In this document: in pieces, positions 21,000-30,903 of the stretch
Numbering within the stretch: position 1 is the first letter of the stretch
Layout: every line of letters starts with the position of its first letter
Assembly: GCF_021497965.1 (NCBI RefSeq)
Contig: NZ_CP046525.1
Span: 1,612,001-1,676,000 of the forward strand
Direction of reading: 5' to 3'
DNA from: Streptococcus infantis
GTDB lineage: Bacteria; Bacillota; Bacilli; Lactobacillales; Streptococcaceae
DNA: 64,000 nt
Position numbers and translations under genes: made by a program
The notes under the pieces: generated by a model
Databases searched by the model: none
What the model saw: the letters and a program-made list of their open reading frames with translations, nothing else
What the model was told of the DNA's origin: nothing

Positions 21000-21510
21000 T
21001 TTAAGTTTTTCATAATATTCTCCTATTTGAACTAACGTTTTGTTTTCGCAACTGATGTCAACATTCGTGTACAAATGGATGACAACTGCTACGGTAGATC
21101 AACCAACTGTACTTGTCCCTAATACTAGAGATAGCACGACTCAGACAAACATAGTAGCAGGATGAGGAGCTGTGTGACCTTGAATAATCAAGTAATCTTC
21201 TTCATCTCAGCCTATTTTTTCTCCCTCATCATCAGTATCGAGGTATCCAAGAACTCTTGGGCGTCGCCATAATTGAAAGTTTATAGTTAGCGCTGGCTGG
21301 TGAACCCTTGCCTATGATTTTGAGACAGTATCCACCCGACTCAGATACCTACAACCACACAAGTATGGGTGTTACTGATTTGCCTAAACCTCCTAAATCT
21401 AAAAGTAGGCAGGGATAGCATCCTATTTGGCAACATCCCAAGCTACTGTAGCATAATCTAAGAAGCGTACGTAGCGCAAGGTAGTCTTGCTCATTTCCTT
21501 CATCCTCTTC
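21000..21510. repeat. Second copy of the ~0.5-kb flanking sequence
   Basis: This copy matches 19,556-20,045 in order and orientation, and continues beyond it into CATCCTCTTCTCTCTTTGA, whereas copy 1 runs into the C/T tract at that point. By majority of readable frame it is the cleaner copy: minus-strand V-V-L-S-L-V-L-G-T-S-T-V-G and V-V-I-H-L-Y-T-N-V appear near 21,130-21,060. It is therefore the better guide to the true local sequence. Confidence 0.8.
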
Positions 21511-22093
21511 TCTCTTTGATACTTCGATAAGCTGATGACTTTCTAGTGAATATAAATGTTAGGATTGCGTAATCAGCCCCAACCAAGAACTTGAGTACGA
21601 GGCAAGTAATTACTTGCTTCTTGGCTGTATACTAAAGGATTACAGACTCAGGAAACCAGCAAATATTCCTAATAAAACACTTGCAAGAAAATCTTCATGG
21701 CACAAATGATTGTTTCTTTTCCATCTTTTACCCGTTTCTAAAACGACCAGACAACCAGACCCAAGCTTTACCTGATTCGAGATAGCGGTCCAAGCCCCTG
21801 CTCCAGAGTGATACCAAAAGCAAACAACAACAAGTAAAGAGATATCTTGATTTCTAGCTTTTTTTGCTCCATCCCACAAGGGGTCATTCCCAAGGCCAAC
21901 CTTCTAGATAGGCATAGATAAGTTTACTGTTTATAATCCCAATCTCCGTCGAAGAGAGAAACAGAAGACTGTCACCAACGAACGCATATTGGCTTGAATG
22001 TTAAATAGTTTCCTAAACCTGACACAAACCCTGAAAGTGCTTTGTTCTCTGTATCGGGGGGGCCGATTGAAAACCTGCTAAAATTCTTCATAA
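21511..22093 (-). pseudogene. Broken minus-strand ORF, probable membrane protein, unassigned
   Basis: A plausible start lies at 22,093 (M-K-N-F), preceded by AAAGGAGAAAAGTT, a good RBS. Downstream pieces include N-K-A-L-S-G-F-V-S-G near 22,050-22,025, and an open run of 79 codons at 21,640-21,879 with a hydrophobic stretch (I-S-L-L-V-V-V-C-F-W-Y). This may be the 5' part of the membrane protein whose later parts fall in the repeated sequence and at 19.2-19.5 kb. If the C/T tract and one repeat copy are removed the pieces come close together. I do not recognise the family. Confidence 0.35.
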
Positions 22094-22163
22094 CTTTTCT
22101 CCTTTGAGGATTCTCTTTAACTTTATTTTTTTCTCTACCATCTAAACTAACAGTAGCACTATA

Positions 22164-22283
22164 TTATTCCAGAAGAGGTACTTGCTTCACGATCTGTAAA
22201 CCACCAATAGACTTCCAATCATAGCCAAAAGATTCACGATAAACACGCGATACATGATAATAAATCATTTTATACTTGTTCAT
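22164..22283 (-). CDS. 39-residue ORF with strong RBS, unknown
   Basis: The ORF begins M-N-K-Y-K-M-I-Y-Y-H and runs 39 codons to TAA. AGGAGG lies 7 bases before the ATG, and the ATG overlaps an upstream in-frame TGA (TGATG), the usual sign of translational coupling. It is soluble and tyrosine-rich, with Y-D-W-K-S-I-G-G in the middle. Because it lies in the error-rich zone, the stop could be a frameshift and the real product longer. There is no double-glycine leader in the usual position and no clear bacteriocin signature. Confidence 0.4.
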   Translation of the reverse strand: MNKYKMIYYHVSRVYRESFGYDWKSIGGLQIVKQVPLLE

Positions 22284-22880
22284 CACTCATCCTCCTCTAA
22301 GCGAAAGCGACTCGAACGCTCATGGAACGACCGGCTCATGGAAATATCTGAGAGGCAATCTACAGGGCAATGACGTGATGAGTGTAACTCATCCCGCTCA
22401 TGCAAACTGATGGTTTGGCCTGGACACGGCCAGCTAGTTGGCCAGCCTCTGTTTGAATTCAGCCATCGCGACCCGAAGCTCTGTTTAGACTTTTTAGCAA
22501 TGTCTTTTTTCTCCTTTGTTCTTTATCTTGATTTTATTGTAACAACATCTCTTTTATTTTGACAAGCATATTTGAGTCAAAAAGTTTAAGATTTTTGTCA
22601 TTTGCAAAAGACTCGTCGCTGACTTGTATCCTGACCGTGCGTGTTGATGGGTGTGATACACACATAGTTCTTACCAAGAGCTATGAGCGCCGAATCTTCC
22701 TTGACCTTGCTTTTTATCTTCTTTTTGTATCGTCTCTTCTGAGGTGTGCGTAACGAGTGATAGACTGATGGAGTCGTAGAGCTCCTGAATCCATCTTTCT
22801 GAGAGAAACAATTCTACCTTATTTTTCCGGAAGTAATCGGGAGAAATAAACTGTTCCAAGCTTTTGTCACTAGAACATAC
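22284..22880 (-). other. Error-rich coding pieces upstream of the 39-residue ORF
   Basis: On the minus strand a frame ends S-R-F-R-L-E-E-D-E then TGA, coupled to the next ORF. Its start may be near 22,500, where AAAGGAGAAAAAAGAC precedes an A-K-K-S-K-Q stretch, but frames shift in between. From 22,671 to 22,859 a 62-codon minus-strand run (M-E-Q-F-I-S-P-D-Y-F-R-K-N-K) is open and could be the tail of the YfhO-like gene or a separate small gene. None is assignable. Confidence 0.35.
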
Positions 22881-25620
22881 TTACCGTCACTTTCACTTTC
22901 CAACCTTCACTATAAGGGATGGAAGTCATCATATATTTACTGTCATCCGTGTATCACTGAACGACGATATAAGTATTGAGAATTCTCAACTTGTAGGCCT
23001 TGTGCCTTCCGTTTTCTAAAGCCCTTTGAATTTGACTGATCTCTGCACGATAACACCTGCGTTGAAAGGTCAACTTATCCAGTTTTAAAACGAACTCAGT
23101 ACAGATTCTGATCAATGCATTATCTGCGATTTGCCAGAGTTGACGGGTGCGGTATTTCTCTTGGAATGAGACACTTGCCCTTTCAGAGGACTGAGTTAAT
23201 CTTTTTCTGAATTTAGAAACTTGCATGCACAAAGAGTAATAGTCAGTCTAGTTCGAGGAGTAATGGTAACGAACCACTCATCACCTTAGAAGATCCACAC
23301 GCTGTAGACTGCAGTTCCCTTTTCTTGTCAACATTTTCCACTGTTTAGGGTTTTTCTGTTTCAATCATCTCCGTAGGCCCAGAGTTTTTTAGCGTAAGTA
23401 GTCTAGTGTATAATTTTCCTCGCCCTTTTTTCACACCTTCCTAGAGTTGATGATGATTTTTTTGATTTTGATAGCGTTATTCTTTACCAAAGTTGATATT
23501 TCTTACTCAATCATTTGTTCCATCAGCTATGTAAAGAATTTGTGGATTTTTCGGGGGGTGACCAATATAGCTGCTCTCTTCATAGACCTTACTCGTGAAA
23601 TAACGGCGCATGTCCAAAACGGCCTGTGCAAAACGAGTGAAATACATTCTCTCGGATGAGCTTCTTTCATCAGACAGGTTTCCAGATCCTTGACAAATCC
23701 TATAATAGCGAACACCGTAGAGGCATCTGTTAACAGAGTTCCATTTTCATACTCAGTTTTTGCTGCGGTTAATACCCTTGGTCCGCCCATGTAAGCAAAT
23801 TGATCCTGTTGGTACGCTCTAATTCTAGAATAAAGTGGTACTTAGACCTGGTAAGACCAGTGACGGCACTGTTTTTGAATATGCAAAAGTAGTAGCGATT
23901 CGATAGAATGGTGATCTGCCTTGTTTTTTGAACATCATCCTGTGACCTGTTTCACAGATACTGTTTGTGCTTCTACAAATTATCTACGTCTGCATAACCA
24001 AAGGTCACTGAGAAGATAAGCATTATAGCCTAATTCAAAGATGGTTAGGTGACAAGGCAAGAATTGCCAATCTGGTCATCTTGTGCGCAATAAGAGATAA
24101 CTGCCAAATAGACCAGCAAGGTGTAACTACACCTGAGAAGAGATTAACCCGTTTGGAGAAGAATTCCTGAAGAAGAACGACAGCCCCAGCTATCAATGCC
24201 ATGAATACCATTTTTTTCACTTTAGGACTTTACAGACGACTCCAATAGGATAGAGAAGCGGCCAGTATAGCTAATATAAATCCAAAATACAATAAAGTTC
24301 TTTGATAGAAATTGAGTCGAAGCCTTCAGTTGAGTTTTTGGAAGATAGGTTAATTTCTTTGTATGAGATAAATTGCTGATAAAAACCAGTAACACCACTG
24401 AAAGCCAACTTCCCTATGCGAGAATTGCTACTTGTCCCTTCACTACCTTATAGGCTAAGACGAGCATAAAGAACGAGATAACCATGAACGAAGAAGACTC
24501 CAGCTGATTTTGGTCCCAATATGCCTATTTTTACTTACAAATTCATTAACGAAAGGAAATCAAGAAGATTAGGGTGACACACTGCAAGCCCAAACGTTTT
24601 TCCTTGGCTACCTGTTTCGATGTAAGTAAAGATGAAACCTAGAATCCCTAACTGCACCGTATATATATTTGGGAGGTTAGGTCGCAGTCGACAACCAGAG
24701 TCGTATCAAAGCCCCGATTAGCAGCTTCGATAGGATATCCACAGGATTAATTTGAAAGGCAAAAGAAAACCTCATGGCATCTCAACCTGCCCCATTACTC
24801 ACTCTCGCATAAGATTGTAAAAAGACTGCACAATTATTACCGAAGCTGTTTGCAACTCAATGACGTAGGGCAAATGTTTTTACCAGGACTTAGGAATTGT
24901 TTTAGTTTTTGTTTCAAGTTCCCTGGATAGAGAGACGTGTCGAAACTAATCGCAAGAGTATAGGACGATAAAATCGAAATCATAATACCCATATAGAATT
25001 GAAGAAAGACCGTTAGTCCCTAAAAAAAGCATAGCGATTAGGGTTCTTCCACATCCAGATCTCTTCCAGATAGATGATAACAGCAGTAGCATGATCATGG
25101 CATCATAGAAAATTACGTTCGCTGATAGGAAACGAGCCATTCCGGAAAGAGCATCGGCTGTTGCAAACAAAAAGGTTAAACAACCACATACGTGATTCTG
25201 CACCCTTATAGCGCTGAATCGAAAAATGAGAGAAAAAAGTCCGATTGCAAACCGTATCTGAGCCAATAGTTAAAAGACTGCTACACCAAGTGTTTTGACG
25301 GGATAATAATAAAAAATATTAAAGGACTCATTAATAATAGCCTAAAACCCTATCCTATCTCCACCAGAGAGATTTCGTAAGGAGTAGGTTCGACTTGCTT
25401 TAAATATCACAGTAAGTACCGTCATTCTAGTAAGCCAAAAAGCGGATATAACTGCTTACCAAAGTCAACTGCCATCAGAACTTTATTCCCAAAGGGAATA
25501 GCTACCCATGAAGAACAAACAAGCACATGATGGTCATTGGAAATAAGGCAACTCATCGTATAAAGCAAGGCTTTGGATGTTTTCCCTTCAACTCTTGCCA
25601 CCCTTTACCACTTATTCCAT
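22880..25620 (-). pseudogene. YfhO-family polytopic membrane protein (glycosyltransferase-like), frame broken
   Basis: Minus-strand pieces match YfhO proteins in order. Near 25,500 reads L-F-P-L-G-I-K, like the family's F-P-F-G-N-K. Near 25,250-25,210 comes L-F-S-L-I-F-R-F-S; then A-L-S-G-M-A-R-F-L-S-A-N-V-I-F-Y-D-A-M-I-M-L (25,160-25,090), the most typical YfhO stretch; then F-Y-M-G-I-M-I-S near 24,990. Near 22,940-22,890 reads T-S-I-P-Y-S-E-G-W-K-V-K-V, the family's C-terminal soluble domain. Start at 25,620 is supported by TTAGGAG. Known relatives add sugars from undecaprenyl-phosphate carriers to teichoic acids. It directly follows a GtrB-like gene that would make such carriers. Breaks look technical; the 3' end is uncertain. 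Confidence 0.7.
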
Positions 25621-25638
25621 GATTGATTTCTCCTAATG

Positions 25639-26595
25639 TCATTTTAACCGATCTATCTTTTTCAGCTTGTGGTCAATATTGCTTTTCGCGATGAAAAAGT
25701 GAGGACTATTGTTTCACCTCGTATAATATTTTCAATATACTCCTCCAAGTACACCGATGAAGATCAATTGCACACTACTAAAACAGATAATCGCTGCTAT
25801 TGTCGTGAAATAGCACTCGTATTCTGAAGAAAGATATATATGCAAAACTCTACACAATGTGTAGAGCAGAGACGAACATACTGACAAATCCAAATTGGAT
25901 ACAAATTTCTGAGGCGACGATCGTTAAATGATATAATTCCCTGGAAAGCATAATTTCATAGACTTTTTAAAGCCGATTTAAACTTTTTCCTGCTATACGC
26001 ACTTGGAGAGACTCATTTTATAAGGGTACTTCTCTTTAAAACCATCCACTATAAAGCCCTTTGTTGAACGATTATACTCTGGAATGGGGAACAATACATC
26101 CACAGCTCTCTGCTTAGGAGACGTAATTCTGAATTTCCCGTCCTGTTAATGACATCCATGAGTGGTTAGTAAAATTTATAAACTACGAGCAAAGTAACTT
26201 CCTACGAAAGACTCTCCTTCTCGACTTCTCTGACCACTGACAAGATCATAACCTTCTTTATAAGCATCTACAAAGAGGGGAATCAGATAAGGCGGATCGT
26301 TGCAAGTCGCCATCCATCCCCAAACAGCATCGCCAGTACATATTAAACCAGCAAGATTCCCTCTCAGCGTCCAAATTTCTACTAAAGCTGATATACTTGA
26401 CCCGCGGTTTTTCGTTTGCAAATAGCATTGATTAGTTCTAAAGTCTTCGCTACTCCCATCGCGATCCTATATGAGAATTTCATAATCAATAGTTTTTTTC
26501 GACATATCATGCTCTCTAGCTGTTCAGAATAGCTTTTATAGTTTGAGATAGAAATAATTTCTTCGTTTAAGGGTAATTAGAATTGATAGTTTCAT
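25639..26595 (-). pseudogene. GtrB/CsbB-type polyprenyl-phosphate glycosyltransferase (GT2), frame broken
   Basis: Starting at the ATG at 26,595 the minus strand gives M-K-L-S-I, then N-Y-K-S-Y-S-E-Q-L-E-S, then I-D-Y-E-I-L near 26,480 followed by D-G-S-S, K-Y-I-S-F-S-R-N-F-G near 26,395-26,368, and D-P-P-Y-L-I-P-L-F-V-D-A-Y-K-E-G-Y-D-L-V-S-G-Q-R near 26,300-26,230. These are the nucleotide-sugar and DXD-like regions of GT2 enzymes. Near 25,790-25,755 the second of two C-terminal membrane spans reads V-Q-L-I-F-I-G-V-L-G. Such enzymes load a sugar onto undecaprenyl phosphate. It ends TGA at 25,639, just before the YfhO-like gene. Length fits 310-320 codons. Confidence 0.75.
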
Positions 26596-26623
26596 CTAAT
26601 GGCTCCATAGTCTTTATACTTTT

Positions 26624-26652
26624 TAAAAAGGAGAGAGCACTGCTCTCTCCTC
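26624..26652 (-). terminator. Terminator after the first adhesin gene
   Basis: Read on the minus strand, GGAGAGAGCA and TGCTCTCTCC form a 10-bp GC-rich stem followed by TTTTTAAAAAG. It lies between the adhesin stop (26,675) and the glycosyltransferase start (26,595), so those genes may be separate transcripts or linked by readthrough. Confidence 0.75.
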
Positions 26653-26674
26653 TCTAAAGAACACTCATCTAATA

Positions 26675-28844
26675 TTATTTAGAAAATTTACGTTTCATTA
26701 CTACAGTACCTGAGCAAGATTACTAGAACCTGCCAATACAATACAGTACAGTCGCTTCAACCAGTAAATGGAAGTTCCGATCTTCTCTGTTGTTGATACA
26801 GAAGTGCTGTTTTTAGAAGTTGTTTCTGTTGTTTCTGTTAACAACTTGCTCTTCTGGAGTTGTTTGTTTCAGACACAACTGGCTCTTCTGGATTGTTTGT
26901 TGAAGTAGTCGTTGCTCTTTCTGGAGTTGTTGTTGTTTGGTTCTGTACATGGGTAATATGCATTGTTTTTTTTGTTTTGTGGCGTTGTTGTTCAGACACA
27001 ACTGGCTCTTTCTGGAGTTGTTTTTTGTTTCTGTTACAACCTTTGCTCTTCTGGATTTGTTGTTGTAGTTGTTGTTGTAGTTGTTGTTGAAGTATCGTGT
27101 CTTCTGTTTGAGTTGTTGTTGAAGTAGTCGTTGTTGGCTCTTCTGTTGTTTGTTAGTTTTTTGTTGAAGTAGTCGTTGTTGGCTCTTCTGTTGTTGTTGT
27201 AGTTTGTAGAATAGTCGTTGTTGGCTTCTTCTTTTGTTTGTTGTTGTTGAAGTCGTCTTTGTTTGGCTCTCTTTGTTTTTGTGTTGTATATAAGTATTCC
27301 CGTTTGTTGCTCTTCCTTTGTTGTAGTTGTTGTTGAGGAGTCGTTGTTGGCTCTTCTGTTGTTGTAGTTGTTGTTAAGTAAGTCGTTGTTGCTCTTATGT
27401 TGTTGTTGTAGTTGTAGAAGTATCGTTGTTGGCCCCCCCCTTTTCTTATGTTGTTGTGTTGTTGTTGAAGTAGTCGTTTTGGCTCTTTCTTTTGTTGTAT
27501 TGTTGTTGAAGTAGTCGTTGTTGGCTCTTCTGTTTTTGTAGTTGTTGTTGTTGTAGTTGTTGTTGTAGTTGTTGTTGTAGTTGTTTTTTGGTCTACAATA
27601 TTCTTAGCTACAGGAGCTTTTGGTGTTTTGAATTCACTAGCTTCAACTACAGTATCAGCTGCCAACTCATAACCTTCTGGAGCTTGAGTTTCTTTGATGA
27701 TATATTTATCTCTCAATAGGCTACCAAGAGTAAATTCACCATTTGCATCTGTTTCGAAATCGCCCATTACTTGTCCAGTAGCTTGACGGATAACTTGGAA
27801 TTTCGCACCTTTAAGTGGAGCACCGTTTTCGTCTACTTTTTTCACTTGAATGCTAAATTCGTAACCCACACCTTCACCGCCAGCGATTTGGATGTTTACT
27901 TTACTATTTGAATCGTACGGTGCTTTGTTATCACCTTTGATTGTCGCTGTATTCTTAATTTGTTCGCCATCAACAGTTTCATAGTTAGCAACTGCTTCAT
28001 ATTCTACTGCAAAATGATCGTTAGCAGAAATATTACCAAAGTCAATAGAGAATGACTTATCTGTTGCGTTTACAGTATAGTTAGCCGTAACGTCTTGTTT
28101 ATTCTTAAGAGTCCATGTTCCATTATATTCCCAAGTACCTTTGAAGATTTTGAAACTACCCTTTTTGTAGGTAACCCCTGCTGATGTTATTGAATCTGAA
28201 AGAACTGCATTGTTGATTGCTTCATTAGTTCTGTTCACAGAGATACGGAATCCAAGGTTCTTGTGGTCTCCATTATCCCAACCAGATTTGATGATGGTGT
28301 AACGATTACCTTCACCGACAGTACCACTTTTTACTTTACCGTTGAATTTTACATTACCGTTTACAGAAAGCTTAAATGGAACTTCGCCATCGTTAGGGAA
28401 TTTGTCTTTGTTAACACCAGCGTAGAAGAAGAATGAACCTGAAACGTCATTTTTTTCTTCAACGAATTTAGTAAATGTCAAGACAATCTTACCAGTTTTT
28501 GCGTCAACTTTTGCATCGGCAATCTTTTTACCAGTGATTGTGTCGTTGATTTCAAAATCCTGAGACTTGATATCGATTGGTCCATCGATAGTGACTGCAG
28601 TTGTATCCCCTGCTTTAACATCTTTTCCTTCTAAAGCAAATTTTGCATTCAGACGGAAACTGTCATAACGACCTAGGCTGGTTGCTAATTCTTCACCTTG
28701 GGCATTTTGGATCTTGAACTCCGTGATCACATCCACTTCCTTGGCTGCAGCAGCTTGTACAGTACCTACTGAGACCATGAACAATACCGTCAATACCGAT
28801 ACAAATAATGACAGTAAAAATTTAGTTTTTGCAAACTTTTTCAT
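26675..28844 (-). pseudogene. LPXTG adhesin with collagen-binding-like and SpaA domains; Thr-rich stalk frame-shifted
   Basis: From the ATG at 28,844 (RBS AAAGGGGAATCCAT) about 440 codons are clean. There is a signal peptide ending near A-V-Q-A (residue ~31), then two Ig-like adhesin domains (~32-330), the second resembling Cna-type collagen-binding folds (I-S-V-N-R-T-N-E-A-I-N-N). A SpaA/CnaB module follows (~335-415), with Lys in V-K-K-V-D-E-N-G and Glu in I-K-E-T-Q-A-P-E-G-Y as the expected isopeptide pair. The Thr-Glu-Pro stalk begins near 27,585 and loses frame from about 27,505. Past the breaks, E-L-P-F-T-G is encoded at 26,761-26,778 and a K-R-K-F-S-K tail ends at 26,675, so the sortase signal exists. 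Surface-anchored binding protein; ligand unknown. Confidence 0.8.
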
Positions 28845-29075
28845 TATGGATTCCCCTTTTTTTATTGAATGATAAAATGAGAGCGTCATTTTTCAGAATT
28901 GATTATATCATATTTATTTACTATTGCAAGTGATTGAAAGTATTAAATTAATTTTTTTCGATTTTTTATATATATTTAGCTTTTTTGTGTTTCTATAGTA
29001 CAAATATGTTATTATTCAAGACAACTATAGGTTGATAACGTTCGTTTTTTTATACACAAAATTATTATAATATTT

Positions 29076-29107
29076 AAAAAAAGAGAGGGGTTGACTCTCT
29101 CTTTTTT
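29076..29107 (-). terminator. Terminator after the second adhesin gene
   Basis: AAAAGAGAG and CTCTCTCTTTT pair around GGGGTTGA and give a T run on the minus strand, right at the stop of the adhesin gene. Confidence 0.8.
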
Positions 29108-30692
29108 ATCTGTTATATCTACGATTCAACACAACTATAGCTGATAAGATAAAGACACCTGCTGTTACTAAGCCAGCTTCCACTGTTTCCCCAGTTTTAG
29201 GAAGCTGAGGTTTATCATCTGTCGTTGTTGTTGATGAGACTTCTGTTGATTGCGTTGAACCTTCAGGAGTTGTCGTTGTTGAGCTAGTCGTTGGCTCTTC
29301 TGTTGTAGTTGTAGAAGTTGTCGCTGGTTCTTCTGTTGTGGTAGTTGTAGAAGTTGTCGTTAGTTCTTCTGTTGTGGTAGTTGTAGAAGTTATCGCTGGT
29401 TCTTCTGTTGTGGTAGTTGTAGAAGTTGTCGTTGGTTCTTCTGTTGTGGTTGTAGAAGTTGTCGCTGGACCTTCTGTTGTGGTTGTAGAAGTTGTCGTTG
29501 GCTCTTCTGTTGTGGTAGTCGTTGAAGTTGTTGGCGGTGCTTCTGTCGTTGTCGTCGTTGAAGTTGTTGACGGTGCTTCTGTCGTTGTCGTCGTTGAAGT
29601 TGTTGACGGTGCTTCTGTCGTTGTCGTCGTTGAAGTTGTTGACGGCTCTTCTGTTGTTGTCGTTGTTGAAGTTGTAGTTGTGGTTGTTCTATCACCACTT
29701 CCTTCACCTGAACCAGTTTCTAAACGCGTCAAAGCTTCAATCGAACGTGACTTGTTAAAGTTACTTGCTGACCATTCCAAAACATTGGCAACTTTAGTAC
29801 CTTTTGGAAGTTCTGACGTTAATTCTGTTGTGTACTCAATGTACATTGCCCAGTTCCAGTTGTCACCAAAGTTAATGGTGAACCCTGTGATCTTACCATC
29901 CGCATTTCGAGTAAATTCGGCTTTTTTGCTAAAGTTATCGATTGGTTCCAATTTAAGAAGAGCTGCTTCATTTGGAATCTTCTCTGGTTGAGTTGCATAA
30001 CGGACTGCACGGAAGGAACTTTCTACCAAGACTTGTCCACTATCACTAAAGTCATCCTTGATAACCATGTTGTTTAATTTATCTTGAACTGCGTTCAAAA
30101 CAACACGCCACTTGATGCGGTTAGGATTTTCTGAATCTTGGTAACCATATTTCATTTCATAGTCACCAGCTTCACCATCTGTTTTATCATAGTTCAATGT
30201 GAAATTATCAGTACCAAACTGGAAAGTATATTTCCCAGACTCTGGCAAATTCGTTACGTTAGGACGAACAGCGTATTTCAAAGTCATGACCTTATCTTTG
30301 TAGTTCTTAGAGAAATAATCTGTAAAGGTGATGGTCACTTTTTGAGTACTTGGATCTGTCACCGCATTCGCGATTACTTCACCACTACTATGTGTGATTG
30401 GAAATGCAAGCTTGGTAATCAATCCCAATTCTTTTGGAAGGTCAAGTACAAGCACATCTCCTTCATTAATTTGTTGAGTGTCTGGGAAAGAAATGTTATT
30501 TGTTGCTTCTAAAGCTTTACCAGTGCTGATTTTGGTATCTGCTGTTAACGGCTGACCGTCAACAGTGATCGTTGTTTTATTTGTGTAATCTACAACATCT
30601 GCTGCAAACACCGTCGTAAGCACCGTCAAAGATAAGACAAGTATACCCACAAATCCAAACATACGTATCGCATTCTTTTTAAAGTTCTGCAT
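29106..30692 (-). CDS. LPXTG-anchored surface adhesin with Thr-rich repeat stalk
   Basis: This intact 528-residue protein has a signal peptide ending near V-F-A-A-D (residue ~30) and two Ig-like adhesin domains (~31-325) with the pattern of SdrG/Cna-type ligand-binding regions. A stalk follows of about eleven 11-12-residue units, T-T-S-T-T-T-T-T-E-A-P or E-E-P variants (~330-485). Last come L-P-K-T-G, a membrane span and the R-R-Y-N-R tail. Sortase A would link it to peptidoglycan. It resembles its neighbour downstream but has no SpaA module, so the pair likely arose by duplication. The ATG at 30,692 with AAAAGGAG is preferred over a TTG six bases upstream. Binding partner unknown. Confidence 0.85.
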   Translation of the reverse strand: MQNFKKNAIRMFGFVGILVLSLTVLTTVFAADVVDYTNKTTITVDGQPLTADTKISTGKALEATNNISFPDTQQINEGDVLVLDLPKELGLITKLAFPITHSSGEVIANAVTDPSTQKVTITFTDYFSKNYKDKVMTLKYAVRPNVTNLPESGKYTFQFGTDNFTLNYDKTDGEAGDYEMKYGYQDSENPNRIKWRVVLNAVQDKLNNMVIKDDFSDSGQVLVESSFRAVRYATQPEKIPNEAALLKLEPIDNFSKKAEFTRNADGKITGFTINFGDNWNWAMYIEYTTELTSELPKGTKVANVLEWSASNFNKSRSIEALTRLETGSGEGSGDRTTTTTTSTTTTTEEPSTTSTTTTTEAPSTTSTTTTTEAPSTTSTTTTTEAPPTTSTTTTTEEPTTTSTTTTEGPATTSTTTTEEPTTTSTTTTTEEPAITSTTTTTEELTTTSTTTTTEEPATTSTTTTEEPTTSSTTTTPEGSTQSTEVSSTTTTDDKPQLPKTGETVEAGLVTAGVFILSAIVVLNRRYNR

Positions 30693-30867
30693 AATCAACT
30701 CCTTTTCTTACTTAGATATATCATAGCACTTTTTGTATCCGTTTACAATATTTTTGAATAATGTCATCCCTTTTTATCCAAAATTATCAGCATTTTCCTG
30801 ACTATTTTTAAAAATATCAGTTTTAATAATCGGCTTCCTTATAAAGTGATTCATGATAATTATAAAA

Positions 30868-30898
30868 AAAGCCGGGACCTGCTTCCCGACTTTACTTT
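30868..30898 (-). terminator. hisS terminator
   Basis: AAAGCCGGGA and TCCCGACTTT pair on the minus strand around a short loop, followed by TTTTTTATAATT. It separates hisS from the adhesin gene. Confidence 0.8.
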
Positions 30899-30903
30899 TA
30901 CTG

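Noticed and set aside
19965-21035. Long Pro/Ser/Phe-rich ORFs on plus and Gly/Arg/Glu-rich ORFs on minus across the C/T tract
   Set aside because: They exist only because a C/T-only sequence has no stop codons. No start signals, no domain, and the tract itself is probably artefact.
11826-27505. Real pseudogenisation, a decayed prophage or a hypermutation system
   Set aside because: Genes keep their normal order and length, include an essential synthetase, and differ by short indels. No phage or reverse transcriptase genes are seen.
26690-27600. Possible CRISPR-like or minisatellite array of GTTGTTGTAG units
   Set aside because: The units are Thr-Glu-Pro codons of the adhesin stalk, with no spacers of constant length and no cas genes.
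29338-29991. Val-rich plus-strand ORF opposite the adhesin stalk
   Set aside because: It is the complement of Thr codons (ACA/ACC/ACG giving GTT and similar). The minus-strand adhesin has signal peptide, domains and LPXTG, so the plus frame is a shadow.
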